The notes under the pieces were generated by a model. The model ran no database searches. It was not told where the DNA came from and worked only from the letters and a program-made list of their open reading frames with translations. 64,000 nucleotides of DNA from Mesotoga infera. GTDB lineage: Bacteria; Thermotogota; Thermotogae; Petrotogales; Kosmotogaceae. Location of the stretch: assembly GCF_900157305.1 (NCBI RefSeq), contig NZ_LS974202.1:1488001-1552000 (forward strand), given 5' to 3'. Positions 43,964-52,881 of this stretch are shown here, piece after piece. How positions within the stretch are numbered: the first letter of the stretch is position 1; each line of letters starts with the position of its first letter. The position numbers were made by a program, and so were the translations under genes.

Positions 43964-45712
43964 TTGCTACACGTAAAAGATCTATCCGTATCGTTCGACA
44001 ACCTCGATATTCTGAAAAAAATAGATCTCGACCTGTCGCCCGGGGAGGTACTGGCGCTCACCGGCCCCAACGGCTGCGGCAAAACGACTCTTCTCAGGTC
44101 GATAGTCGGCGAGATCGCCCTTTCCGGCGGGAGTGTGCAGATCGAGCGTGGTTACTGGCCCGTTTATGTGCGGCAAGAAGATATAGATTACCGCGGAAGC
44201 ACGGGCAACTACCTGTTCGGTGCGAGACCGGAGCTGTTGAAATTGCGCGAAAAGCTAGAGGCGGCCGCCGATCCACTCGCGCACGCCGAGTACATAAACG
44301 AGTATCACGCGATCGGAGGCTTCGATTTCGAAGAGGAGATAGTTCTGACGCTCGTGGATTTCGGCTTCGAGAGAGACGAGATCCATAAAGGGTTCGACGA
44401 ACACTCGCAGGGTCAAAAGAGGCTTCTCTCTATAATGAGAGCGCTTCTCAGCCGATCGAAGCTCCTCCTGCTGGACGAGCCTACCAACCATCTCGACATA
44501 GCCATGACACTGAGGCTTGAAGAGATCATCAGCAGACTCAAAAGAAGGGGAACGGGAATAATCGTGGTCAGCCACGATCGTACTTTCATAGACAGGGTGG
44601 CCGACAAGACGATCTATCTGAAGTTCGGTCAATCGCTCTCGGTAAACGGTGGTTACTCGCTGATGCTAGAGCATCTGGAGAGCGATTCCCTCTCCAGACA
44701 GAAAGAGGCGGGAGAGATCGACAGGAAGATTCGTCAACTTGAGGCCGAGATAGTGAGAAGGAAAAACTGGTCGGCCTCCAAAGAGGCCTCCAAAAGGCAC
44801 GCGAGGGATAAAGGCTACGTTGGACATATGGCCGCCAAACAGGCCAGACGGGCGATGGCCGTTCAGAAAAGAACCGGAAAACTGATCGATGAACTGAAGG
44901 AAAAAAAGCCCTTCGTGGAGAAGCCCCTCTCTTTCTCTCTTTCAGATTACACCGTTTCCAGGAGAAAGATGGTGAGCGCTGAGGATATTAGCTTCTCCTA
45001 CGAAGCGGACGAGATCATAAGCGGGGCCTTTGTGGATATAGACACCACCGACAGAGTGGGGATAATCGGGCAAAACGGTTCTGGAAAGACGACGCTTATG
45101 AAGTGTCTGATCGGTGAGCTAGAGCCTTCATCCGGAAAGATTTACAGGAACGAAGGCGTCAGATGGGCCTACATTCCCCAGAACGTTCTAAATTTCTTCG
45201 AGAGGAAGACGCTGATCGAAGAGTTCCTCTCAACCGGAATAGAGGAGGAAAAGCTGAGAAGTCACCTCGCGAACATCCGTTTCAGGAGGGAGCGGGCGAT
45301 GGCCAGAATATCCGATCTGAGTCATGGAGAGTTGATGAGGGCCGCCTTGCTCAAGGTGATCGCCTCAAAGGCCGAATTTATATTCATGGACGAACCCACC
45401 AACCATCTAGATATAGAATCGCTCGAAGTCATGGACGACTTATTGGCGGGTTTCCCTGGCGGATTCGTGTTCATAAGCCACGACAGACGCTTCATAGCCA
45501 GTCATGGCCAGAGGCTCTTTTTCATCGACCGGGGTATTCTGAAGAGTTTCCAAAGTACGTCCAGAGTAGATGTTCGCCTTTTCAGGCAGATAAGCGACGA
45601 CATTTCTTATGCCGCGCGTGAGGCCGAGATGAGGCGGAGACGATCACAGGACGATTGGGAGAGCGTCGAGAAAGCCCCGCCCGAAGAAAAAGATGAAGAT
45701 ACTGAAGACTAG
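43964..45712 (+). CDS. ABC-F family ATPase
   Basis: About 582 residues with two ABC domains and no membrane segments. Domain 1: GPNGCGKTT, degenerate signature HSQGQKRLL, LLLLDEPTNHLD, VVSHDRTF. A charged linker of about 80 residues (KNWSASKEASKRHARDKGYVGHMAAKQARRA) sits where ABC-F proteins reach into the ribosome. Domain 2: GQNGSGKTT, LSHGELMRAALL, FIFMDEPTNHLD, FISHDRRF. The TTG at 43964 is 7 bases after GGAGG and is preferred to the ATG at 43949, which overlaps that site. Likely translation factor or ribosome-protection protein. Confidence 0.9.
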   Translation: MLHVKDLSVSFDNLDILKKIDLDLSPGEVLALTGPNGCGKTTLLRSIVGEIALSGGSVQIERGYWPVYVRQEDIDYRGSTGNYLFGARPELLKLREKLEAAADPLAHAEYINEYHAIGGFDFEEEIVLTLVDFGFERDEIHKGFDEHSQGQKRLLSIMRALLSRSKLLLLDEPTNHLDIAMTLRLEEIISRLKRRGTGIIVVSHDRTFIDRVADKTIYLKFGQSLSVNGGYSLMLEHLESDSLSRQKEAGEIDRKIRQLEAEIVRRKNWSASKEASKRHARDKGYVGHMAAKQARRAMAVQKRTGKLIDELKEKKPFVEKPLSFSLSDYTVSRRKMVSAEDISFSYEADEIISGAFVDIDTTDRVGIIGQNGSGKTTLMKCLIGELEPSSGKIYRNEGVRWAYIPQNVLNFFERKTLIEEFLSTGIEEEKLRSHLANIRFRRERAMARISDLSHGELMRAALLKVIASKAEFIFMDEPTNHLDIESLEVMDDLLAGFPGGFVFISHDRRFIASHGQRLFFIDRGILKSFQSTSRVDVRLFRQISDDISYAAREAEMRRRRSQDDWESVEKAPPEEKDEDTED

Positions 45713-45732
45713 AAGGGTACTAGCCCTTCTAG
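45709..45732. terminator. Inverted repeat containing both stop codons
   Basis: CTAGAAGGG / CCCTTCTAG with a 6-base loop. The TAG of the ABC-F gene and the TAG of the convergent DUF1700 gene both lie in the stems. It probably acts on both transcripts as a stem-loop; T-runs are lacking. Confidence 0.5.
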
Positions 45733-46289
45733 CTTCCCTTGAAAACATTTATGTTCCATTTCAAGAACCTAACGGTCAGTCCCAGAACTCCGTTCCAGAT
45801 CTTTCCGGACATGAAGAAGATGGCCAGCCCTATGAAGAAAAGGCCGAAGCTGAAGAGAAGCAGTTGTAGCTGAGTCACGTCGAATGGTAGATTTACGAGG
45901 TACGGAAAAAAGAACAGTATGAACGGACTGGCGACGAAGGCCGCGGCAACAACGTAAAGCGAGAGAACGAGCGCGTACAAAACTATGAAAAAGGGCAGGG
46001 AAACAACAAGGTTGAAGAAACTCAGCCCGATTATGCTCACGATCGCCGCGCCGATGCCCCGTCCTTTTCCGGATTTCTCTTCGATACTGCTGACTCTGTA
46101 CTCTGCAGTTATGGCACGGGCAATTTTCTCGGGATCGCCGAGTGCGCGCGATATCTCTTCTTCGCTTTTGCCGGCCTTTTTCCCTTCCCTGAAATGGTCG
46201 CGGTAATCCTGAAGGAGTTCCTGCCTCTCAACAGCGGAGAGGGAGCCAAGTCCCTTTTCGAGCAACCTGATGTATTCAAATTCCTTCAT
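45729..46289 (-). CDS. DUF1700/HAAS-type membrane protein
   Basis: 186 residues. The N-terminal helical domain (EYIRLLEKGLGSLSAVERQELLQDY...EEEISRALGDPEKIARAI) is the HAAS/DUF1700 signature; three to four membrane helices follow. These proteins go with PadR regulators and DUF4097 proteins in envelope-stress modules. ATG at 46289 after GGAGG by 6 bases. It overlaps the PadR gene by 14 bases. Confidence 0.85.
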   Translation of the reverse strand: MKEFEYIRLLEKGLGSLSAVERQELLQDYRDHFREGKKAGKSEEEISRALGDPEKIARAITAEYRVSSIEEKSGKGRGIGAAIVSIIGLSFFNLVVSLPFFIVLYALVLSLYVVAAAFVASPFILFFFPYLVNLPFDVTQLQLLLFSFGLFFIGLAIFFMSGKIWNGVLGLTVRFLKWNINVFKGS

Positions 46290-46605
46290 TGTCAACCTCC
46301 CCGCCGATGAGAGCGTTCACACTTTCGGCAAACTCTCTCCAATCTCTTTTCAGATCCATGAATCTCGATCTTCCCGAATCGGTCAACCTGTAGTATTTTC
46401 TTGCCGGTCCTTCACTGGATTCTATTATATATGAAGAGAGCAGGTTTTCTTTCTGGAGTCTCTTCAAAAGAGGGTATATAGTGCCTTCGGAGATCTCGAC
46501 AGCACTAGACACCCTCTCAACCAGCTGATAACCATAGCAATCTTCCTTGTCAAGAATGCTAAGAACACAGAGATCTAAAACACCCTTTTTCATCTGGCTA
46601 TCCAA
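46276..46605 (-). CDS. PadR-family transcriptional regulator
   Basis: 109 residues, TTG start at 46605 with GGGGTG upstream; a GTG 9 bases earlier abuts that site. The winged helix is typical: LDLCVLSILDKEDCYGYQLVERV, EGTIYPLLKRLQKENLLSSY and PARKYYRLTDSGR. Members repress envelope or drug-stress operons and are often autoregulated. The operator is probably at 47784-47802 upstream of the first gene of this group. Confidence 0.92.
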   Translation of the reverse strand: MDSQMKKGVLDLCVLSILDKEDCYGYQLVERVSSAVEISEGTIYPLLKRLQKENLLSSYIIESSEGPARKYYRLTDSGRSRFMDLKRDWREFAESVNALIGGEVDNEGI

Positions 46606-46647
46606 GTGAAACACCCCGTAACAGAAACAACCGCCCGGTTCTGGTCA

Positions 46648-47715
46648 TTATTTCTTCTTTAAAACTATGTCGGCGTTGCTGGTTCTGAGAGTTATATCCA
46701 GATCGCTGCCGTTGTTCAGGTTTCCCTTTATGCTGGTTTTGCTCATGCTCGATACGGTTATGGAGAGCCCGGTTATATCTACCCTGCCGTTTGAGGTCGA
46801 GGCATCGATGTAGGCCCGTATATCTTCGGGAACGAAGAGCACTATCTGACCGTTCGAAGAGGTCAGCTCGAGCGTTCCCTGCGACGGGAGCGCAGAATTC
46901 ACCGTGACCTTGCTGTTGGAGGTCCTGAAGCTGTTCGTAGTACCCATAAGGGTGCAGTCTGTGATATTGATGGATCCATTGGAGGTCAGCGCGCTAATAT
47001 TCGACGAGGAATTTTCCACGTTTATCGACGCATTCGACGTGGTAATCCGAAGGTCGCCTTCCAATCGCGTACCGGTGAATGAGCCGTTGCTGCTCTGGAA
47101 CTGCATCGGACCTGTTATGTCTCTGGCGTTGATCGGTCCGTTCGAAGTCTCCGCGACCACTCTCCCGTTTATGGAATAAACCTCAATACCACCATTAGAA
47201 CTTTCTACGTTTATATAAGAGTTCAACGAGGCCGCTTTCATCTTACCGTTGCTCGTTCTGGCCACTACCTCTTCCAGCAGTTCGATGGGAACACGGAGAT
47301 ATATAGAAGCACCCTGTCCCCTGAATTCACCGGTCTGCTGGAGCCTCGGTGTAACGATTTTTAGCAGTCCATCCAGAACAGTCACCACCGGCTTCGTTTC
47401 CTCGAAGTATTTCTCCTTGAGGTCTTCCGAGGAAACCTTCACGGTTTGTTTGACTTCAAGAGATATAAAACTCTCTTCCCACCCTATAATTTCTACTTCG
47501 CCGTTGAGAGTGTAGATATCTATCGATTTGATCGCGTCATTGAGCGATTCTTGATAGCTCCTGTCGAAACGTTGGCCGTCTAAAGACCAGCCGAAGTCGA
47601 AACCAAAATCAATACCGGCCGGTCCGATGGCCACTGCCACTCCTATAAGTATCAGACCGATAGCCAGCAGAATCCCCACCCATGCTACACCTAGCTTTCT
47701 TTCAAAACCTTTCAA
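46648..47715 (-). CDS. DUF4097-family putative adhesin / LiaG-like protein
   Basis: 355 residues, TTG start after GGGAGGT. One N-terminal membrane helix (AWVGILLAIGLILIGVAVAI), then a beta-helix-like domain with many TSNG / SSNG turns, diagnostic of DUF4097. The repeating half lies outside the cell membrane. It leads the PadR-DUF1700 transcript. In Firmicutes such proteins belong to cell-envelope stress operons; the exact role is unknown. Confidence 0.88.
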   Translation of the reverse strand: MKGFERKLGVAWVGILLAIGLILIGVAVAIGPAGIDFGFDFGWSLDGQRFDRSYQESLNDAIKSIDIYTLNGEVEIIGWEESFISLEVKQTVKVSSEDLKEKYFEETKPVVTVLDGLLKIVTPRLQQTGEFRGQGASIYLRVPIELLEEVVARTSNGKMKAASLNSYINVESSNGGIEVYSINGRVVAETSNGPINARDITGPMQFQSSNGSFTGTRLEGDLRITTSNASINVENSSSNISALTSNGSINITDCTLMGTTNSFRTSNSKVTVNSALPSQGTLELTSSNGQIVLFVPEDIRAYIDASTSNGRVDITGLSITVSSMSKTSIKGNLNNGSDLDITLRTSNADIVLKKK

Positions 47716-47769
47716 TTAGATTACCTCCCGATTCGTCCGGCGAAGAGGCCGGATTTCTATTCAGCGAAT

Positions 47770-47802
47770 AATATAACACCCATTACCTGGTATTGCAAGG
47801 TA
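47770..47802 (-). promoter_or_regulatory. Promoter with overlapping candidate PadR operator
   Basis: On the minus strand TTGCAA (47798-47793), a 17-base spacer and TATATT (47775-47770). Inside lies the inverted repeat TACCT-N9-AGGTA (47784-47802), so a bound dimer would block RNA polymerase. The promoter match is good; assignment to the PadR protein is inferred. Confidence 0.6.
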
Positions 47803-47919
47803 CTGTATGGAGTCGTCGCATTAAGTTTTTGTTAATGTTTTTTGAGTGGGAAGAGTCGTCGTTGGAAAGAGTGTTGTGAGCGAAAAATGGGGACGAATCC
47901 CTCGATGTCCCCGGTCAGA

Positions 47920-48627
47920 TTAATCGTTACCCAGTGTTTCTTTCTGACCGTAGTAGGCGTTCTTTCCATGCTTTCTCGAATAATGCTTATCGATTATATA
48001 CACAGGAAGGGTTTCAACGTCGCTTTTCAGCATCTTCGTCAAGAAGGCCATCTTCGCCACCTCTTCAAGAACTATACTGTTGTTTACGGCGTCATCCACA
48101 CTTTTGCCCCAGGTAAAGGGAGCGTGCCCGGCCACGAGGACTCCGGGAGTGCTCAAGTAATCCCTTCTGGCGAACGTCTCGACGATAGCTCTGCCGGTGT
48201 TCATCTCGTAGTTTTCTTCCGTTTCTTCCTCACTCAGGAATCTAGTGCAGGGTATTTCGTTGTGGAAGTGATCGGCATGGGTCGTCCCCAGAGAAGGGAT
48301 CGGTAACTTCGATTGGGCCCAGGCCGTGGCCCATGTTGAATGTGTGTGGACTATGCCGTTTACCCCCTCGAAGTTTCTGTACAGAACGATATGGGTCGGT
48401 GTATCTGAGGAAGGCCTCAGCTTTCCCTCCAGAACATTTCCATTCAGATCGACCACTACCATCTTTTCGGGTGACAGTTCGCCGTATCCCACCCCGCTGG
48501 GCTTTATTACCACGAGTCCCTTGCTGCGGTCAATACCACTCGCATTGCCCCATGTCAGAATCACTAAACCGGCCTCGACCAGCCGTATATTGGCCCTGAA
48601 GACCTTTTCTTTGAGCGCTTCCAGCAT
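47920..48627 (-). CDS. araD: L-ribulose-5-phosphate 4-epimerase
   Basis: 235 residues. Class II aldolase/epimerase fold: LTWGNASGIDRSKGLVVIKPSGVGY, zinc ligands in IVHTHSTWATAWAQ and TTHADHFHNEIPCTR, and GHAPFTWGKSVDDAVNNS. It converts L-ribulose 5-phosphate to D-xylulose 5-phosphate. It follows araA by 62 bases in the same direction; no ribulokinase is in the window, so that step must be encoded elsewhere. Confidence 0.95.
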   Translation of the reverse strand: MLEALKEKVFRANIRLVEAGLVILTWGNASGIDRSKGLVVIKPSGVGYGELSPEKMVVVDLNGNVLEGKLRPSSDTPTHIVLYRNFEGVNGIVHTHSTWATAWAQSKLPIPSLGTTHADHFHNEIPCTRFLSEEETEENYEMNTGRAIVETFARRDYLSTPGVLVAGHAPFTWGKSVDDAVNNSIVLEEVAKMAFLTKMLKSDVETLPVYIIDKHYSRKHGKNAYYGQKETLGND

Positions 48628-48689
48628 ACTCTGATTTCCTTTCGCATCACTTCAACGGCACTTCTGAATAAGCAGCGTTCACTGCTTTA

Positions 48690-50195
48690 TCACAGTTTCC
48701 GCAATTTGTAGTAGATATCGCCGTTTCTCAGCTCTCTTTTGAAGTCACGTATTTTCGTCTCTCCATCTATAACGACGAACTCTATATCGAGCATTTCGCA
48801 AAGGTCTTCCAATTGCTCGGTATTGACAACGTAGCTCAGACAGGAATGGTGCGCTCCTCCCGCCAGTATCCAGGCCGTTGCCGCTGTGGGAAGATCGGGC
48901 TTAGGGATCCATAGCACTCTGGCCACGGGAAGCCTAGGCATCTCTTCCTCCTGACGCCTTTTTACGACCTCTACTTCGTTGACGATCATCCTGAATCTAT
49001 CTCCGAACTCCACGATACATACCTGGACAGCCTCTCCCTCTCTGGCATCGAAAACAGATCTCGCTGGAGCTTCTTTGCCTCCTATCGAAAGGGGGTGAAC
49101 TTCGAGAGAAATCGGGCCATCTGCGAGAGATTCACACACTTCTAGCATATGAGAACCCAGTTCCTTCATGTTACCGGGTTCAAAATGGTATATGTAATCT
49201 TCCATGAACGATGTTCCACCCTCTCTGCCAGTGGCCATGACTTTCATCGTTCTTACCAGCGCGGCCGTTTTCCAGTCTCCTTCCCCTCCGAACCCGTAGC
49301 CGTCTCTCATAAGCCTTTGAACGGCCAGTCCAGGGAGCTGGCGAAGGCCGTACAGATCCTGAAAAGTAGTCGTGAAGGCCTTGAACGGACCTGTATCCAG
49401 AAAACGTCTGAGGGCTATTTCAATCCTTGCCGCCTCATGCAAAGAACTCTTAAACTCTTCCTGGGAAACGGAGGATCTGGTGAGATGATATTCCTGCCCG
49501 TACTGTTTTACGAGAGCTTCTATTTCGCTTTTTTTTACTTTCTTTACCAGCTTTATGAAATCGCCCATGGCGTAGCCGTGAACTTCGTATCCGAGATCTA
49601 TCTGGGCATCGACTTTATTGCCTTCGGTGACGGCGACGTCTCTCATGTTGTCACCCAGTCTCGCTACCTTGAGGTTCTGCATTTCATTCCAGCCGAGCGC
49701 TGCCCTGATCCAGTTTTCAACTCTTGTGATCATTTCGGGGTTCTTCCAGTGGCCCGCTATAACCTTCCGCCTTATATCGAGCCTTGTGGCAGTAAAGCCA
49801 AACTCTCTCCCGCCGTGTGCCGATTGGTTGGTGTTCATGTAATCCATATCTAGGCTCTTCCACGGGATCTTCTGGTCGAACTGGGTGTGGAAGTGAAGAA
49901 AGGGTTTTCTCAAGGCTTTAAGGCCGGCGATCCACATCTTTCCAGGCGAAAAAGTGTGCATCCAGGCCATCAGTCCTATACATCTGTCGTCGCCGTTGGC
50001 TTCGTTCATGAGGGTTCTGATCTGCTGCGACTCTTTCAAGACGGGTTTCCATACAATCTTTACCGGCAACCCGGCCTGGTCGTTCAAATACTCGACCAGT
50101 TTCTTCGAGTTGCTCTCCACCTTTTTCAGTACTTCTTTTCCATAAAGCTCCTGGCTTCCTGTTATAAACCATACTTCGAGACCTTCAACTCCCAC
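48690..50195 (-). CDS. araA: L-arabinose isomerase
   Basis: About 501 residues. EVWFITGSQELYG starts the conserved part, and CIGLMAWMHTFSPGKMWI, NQSAHGGREFGFTATRLDI, GDNMRDVAVTEGNKVDAQIDLGYEVHGY, GGEGDWKTAALVR and HPLSIGGKEAPARSVF are all present. It interconverts L-arabinose and L-ribulose. The GTG at 50195 is 10 bases after AGGAG; the longer frame opening at 50252 lies inside a long inverted repeat and is not used. First gene of the araA-araD unit. Confidence 0.95.
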   Translation of the reverse strand: MGVEGLEVWFITGSQELYGKEVLKKVESNSKKLVEYLNDQAGLPVKIVWKPVLKESQQIRTLMNEANGDDRCIGLMAWMHTFSPGKMWIAGLKALRKPFLHFHTQFDQKIPWKSLDMDYMNTNQSAHGGREFGFTATRLDIRRKVIAGHWKNPEMITRVENWIRAALGWNEMQNLKVARLGDNMRDVAVTEGNKVDAQIDLGYEVHGYAMGDFIKLVKKVKKSEIEALVKQYGQEYHLTRSSVSQEEFKSSLHEAARIEIALRRFLDTGPFKAFTTTFQDLYGLRQLPGLAVQRLMRDGYGFGGEGDWKTAALVRTMKVMATGREGGTSFMEDYIYHFEPGNMKELGSHMLEVCESLADGPISLEVHPLSIGGKEAPARSVFDAREGEAVQVCIVEFGDRFRMIVNEVEVVKRRQEEEMPRLPVARVLWIPKPDLPTAATAWILAGGAHHSCLSYVVNTEQLEDLCEMLDIEFVVIDGETKIRDFKRELRNGDIYYKLRKL

Positions 50196-50240
50196 GGTGA
50201 TTGATCTCCTTTCTCGATAATCGAGCTGGTATTTATAGTA

Positions 50241-50280
50241 TATATCCTGCACCGCGACTTGTCGTTCGGTGCAGGATATA
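50241..50280. promoter_or_regulatory. Long perfect inverted repeat upstream of araA
   Basis: TATATCCTGCACCG (50241-50254) and CGGTGCAGGATATA (50267-50280) form a 14-bp perfect stem, with CGAC/GTCG nested in the loop. It lies 46 bases before the araA start and 60 bases after the upstream gene's stop. No T-run follows on the minus strand, so it may be an operator or leader structure instead of, or as well as, a terminator. Confidence 0.5.
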
Positions 50281-50340
50281 AGGCTATGATGTTACTAAGG
50301 CGAAGATGCGAAATTCGTAACGATACCGGACCCTTCGGAT

Positions 50341-51111
50341 TTATCTGGCTACCGTGATTCCGACGAGCAACGTTTTGTTGTGTTCGCTTTCTTCCCAGGG
50401 CCTGGAGTAAGTGAACCTCACCAGAGAGATGCCCGCCTTGAGCGCTTGGAAGTCGAAGGCGACGTTAACCGGCGCGCCAAGAACTTCCTGCCGCCCTCCC
50501 AAGTCAACAATGGGGGCCACTCCAGGCGAATCGCTTTCTGTCAGCAAGGAGCGCTCGACCAACCTGAGTACGGCTGTATCGGAAACTTCTGCCCGCCAGG
50601 AGTAACCGGTTGAAGGGTTCTCCTGAAGAATTACCCTTGCCAGCTGCGACATTTCGACCTCACCTGACGAACTACCGAGGATGTTCACGTACTGCGGAAC
50701 GCACTCGCTCAGGCTGCCGTCGCGGACTTCGACGTTGTACACTCTCACGTCGATCGCCGTCTCTTCGCCTTCCCATGCTCTGAACAGCTTGAAGACCAGA
50801 GAAAAGAAGCCGCTCTTGTTGGGAGAAAAGAGCCAGGTGACGGTAGAGGGGCTACCGGCCATTACGGGAGTATCTACTGAGCTTTCAACAGTCTCCTTCG
50901 AAACGAGCGTCAGAAAGGAAGGATCGGAGACTTGATAAGACCAGGTGTATCCCGTGGAAGCGTTTTCAACCAGCTCGACTTTCAAACGCTGCTCAATACT
51001 CACTACATCTATAATCGCCGGAATAGTAACGATATCTTCCGATATACCGGAAAAGAGCATTGTGGAAATCACAGTCAAGACTGAAAAAATTACTATTGCC
51101 GATCTTCTCAT
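50341..51111 (-). CDS. Secreted protein with two chagasin-like (I42) inhibitor domains
   Basis: 256 residues with a signal peptide (RRSAIVIFSVLTVISTMLFSG). Two tandem copies of the chagasin pattern: VENASTGYTWSYQV ... GFFSLVFKLFRAWE and QENPSTGYSWRAEV ... GISLVRFTYSRPWE. In chagasin the NPTTGY, central and RPW loops insert into papain-like cysteine proteases. The second domain keeps all of them; in the first, FRAWE replaces RPWE. Probably guards the periplasm or surface against cysteine proteases. Single-gene unit. Confidence 0.85.
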   Translation of the reverse strand: MRRSAIVIFSVLTVISTMLFSGISEDIVTIPAIIDVVSIEQRLKVELVENASTGYTWSYQVSDPSFLTLVSKETVESSVDTPVMAGSPSTVTWLFSPNKSGFFSLVFKLFRAWEGEETAIDVRVYNVEVRDGSLSECVPQYVNILGSSSGEVEMSQLARVILQENPSTGYSWRAEVSDTAVLRLVERSLLTESDSPGVAPIVDLGGRQEVLGAPVNVAFDFQALKAGISLVRFTYSRPWEESEHNKTLLVGITVAR

Positions 51112-51318
51112 AACTTCAAACCTCCAGTATTCGTTGTGGTTGCGGATTTATAAGGTTGCTCAATTCTCCGGACCTTTCGTTTTAGACCGGACTTCCACGA
51201 GAAGGGTTCTATAACCGGTCACCATGATTTTCCGAAAAGTGTGGAATACCGATTCCGGGAATTCTTTTGGATTGGAAATGTATAATACTTCTGACGCTCT
51301 CTGAAGGGAAGGCTATCT

Positions 51319-52851
51319 ATGAATCCATTTGCCTTGTTGATGTTCATTACCACCGTATCTTGCGGCTTGCTGGGAATGTACAGCTTCTATAAACGGGAGT
51401 TGACAGGAGCGCGGCCTCTTGGTTTTCTGATGTTTGCCATCGCCTGGTGGTCCGCTATGTACGGTCTGGAACTTCTGAGCAATGATTTGCAGCAGATGCG
51501 TCTGTTGAACAGGATCTCCTATCCGGCGATCGTTTCGCTACCGGTTTTCGTCTTCATGTTTGTCATGGCGATTCTGGACAGAAGAGAATGGTTCACGGTC
51601 AAAAGAGTTATCCTGCTTTTCATAGTGCCCACGATCGTCGATCTGGCCATGTGGACCAACGAATTCCACTGGCTTTTCTACAGGGTTAGCGAGATAGATA
51701 CACAGTGGCCCTTTCCCGTCCAGAAACTCGTCCACGGTCCGCTCTTCTGGATCAATATCGTTTATACTTACGTGCTTCTAATATGCAGTATAGTATTGCT
51801 TCTCAGGGAGTGGTTCTATTCAGAGAGAGCTTACCGAACGCAGCTGGGCATTGTACTTCTGGGCATGGCCTTCCCGATACTTGTGAACTTAAACCACCTT
51901 TTCAAAATCCTTCCGGTGGGATATATCGACCTGACTCCGGTCGCTTTTTTCCTGACCGCTCTGTTCGAGGCTTTGAGCATTTTTAGATTCAGGTTGTTCG
52001 ATCTACGGCCCATCGCCAAAGAGACCGTGATCAGTAATCTGGAGGACGGGATAGTCGTTATCGACAAATCGGGCACACTAATAGACGTGAATCCCGTATC
52101 GGTAAGGCTTCTCGAAATCGATGGGGATAAAGCGCTCGGACTCTCCATAGACGACGCCTTTTCCCGGATACCAACTCTGCTGGATTTTATTGAATCGACG
52201 GACTCGCGATCAGAGTTGGTGATAGGAGAGAGGATCATTGAATCCAGAAAGACTTCCATAATGAGCAAACGCGGAAAACTTAGGGGGCATATTGTTCTTC
52301 TAACGGATATAACCGACCACAAAAGGACCGAAGAAGCTCTCAGGAAAAGCCAGGAGATGTACAGGACGTTGGCCACAACCGATATGCTCACGGGCGTGCT
52401 GAACAGGTATTCACTGGAACAGCTCCTGGAGGGTGAAACCGAAAGGTCCAGCAGGTATGGAGAACCGCTTTCGGTGATAATGTTCGATTTAGACGACCTC
52501 AAGAAGATCAACGACACTCACGGTCATATTGTTGGGGACAACGCCCTTAAAGCGATCAGCTTTCAAATTCTCTCTAAAATCCGTAAAAGCGACTCTCTAG
52601 GCCGCTGGGGAGGTGATGAGTTCTTGATCGTGGCTCCCTCCACCGATCTAGCGGGAGCTCTTGAAATGGCCGAAAAGTTGAGGGCGGAAATCGATTCCGT
52701 AGAGTTCGAAGCGATCGGGAAACTGAGTATCAGCATGGGTGTCTCATCGCTTGAAATGGGTGAGAAAGACTACGACGGGCTTTTACGCAGGGCCGACAGG
52801 GCCCTGTATGAATCCAAGAAAAGAGGTAAAAACAGGGTAATGGCCATCTAG
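51319..52851 (+). CDS. 7TM-PAS-GGDEF diguanylate cyclase
   Basis: 510 residues. Seven N-terminal helices with the LIHGPLFWINIVYTY-type pattern of the histidine-kinase 7TM domain (here LVHGPLFWINIVYTY). A PAS domain follows (LEDGIVVIDKSGTLIDVNPVS...), then the cyclase: DMLTGVLNRYSLEQ, MFDLDDLKKINDTHGH and the active site RWGGDEFLI. No RxxD inhibitory site is at the usual place before GGDEF. It makes c-di-GMP in response to a membrane or external cue. TATAAT at 51281-51286 is a likely -10. Confidence 0.93.
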   Translation: MNPFALLMFITTVSCGLLGMYSFYKRELTGARPLGFLMFAIAWWSAMYGLELLSNDLQQMRLLNRISYPAIVSLPVFVFMFVMAILDRREWFTVKRVILLFIVPTIVDLAMWTNEFHWLFYRVSEIDTQWPFPVQKLVHGPLFWINIVYTYVLLICSIVLLLREWFYSERAYRTQLGIVLLGMAFPILVNLNHLFKILPVGYIDLTPVAFFLTALFEALSIFRFRLFDLRPIAKETVISNLEDGIVVIDKSGTLIDVNPVSVRLLEIDGDKALGLSIDDAFSRIPTLLDFIESTDSRSELVIGERIIESRKTSIMSKRGKLRGHIVLLTDITDHKRTEEALRKSQEMYRTLATTDMLTGVLNRYSLEQLLEGETERSSRYGEPLSVIMFDLDDLKKINDTHGHIVGDNALKAISFQILSKIRKSDSLGRWGGDEFLIVAPSTDLAGALEMAEKLRAEIDSVEFEAIGKLSISMGVSSLEMGEKDYDGLLRRADRALYESKKRGKNRVMAI

Positions 52852-52881
52852 AAGACCGCCCGATATAAACTGCTCGTGGTT

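Noticed and set aside
50196-50252. Upstream extension of araA to 50252
   Set aside because: The extra codons lie in the long inverted repeat and do not resemble AraA; the GTG at 50195 follows AGGAG.
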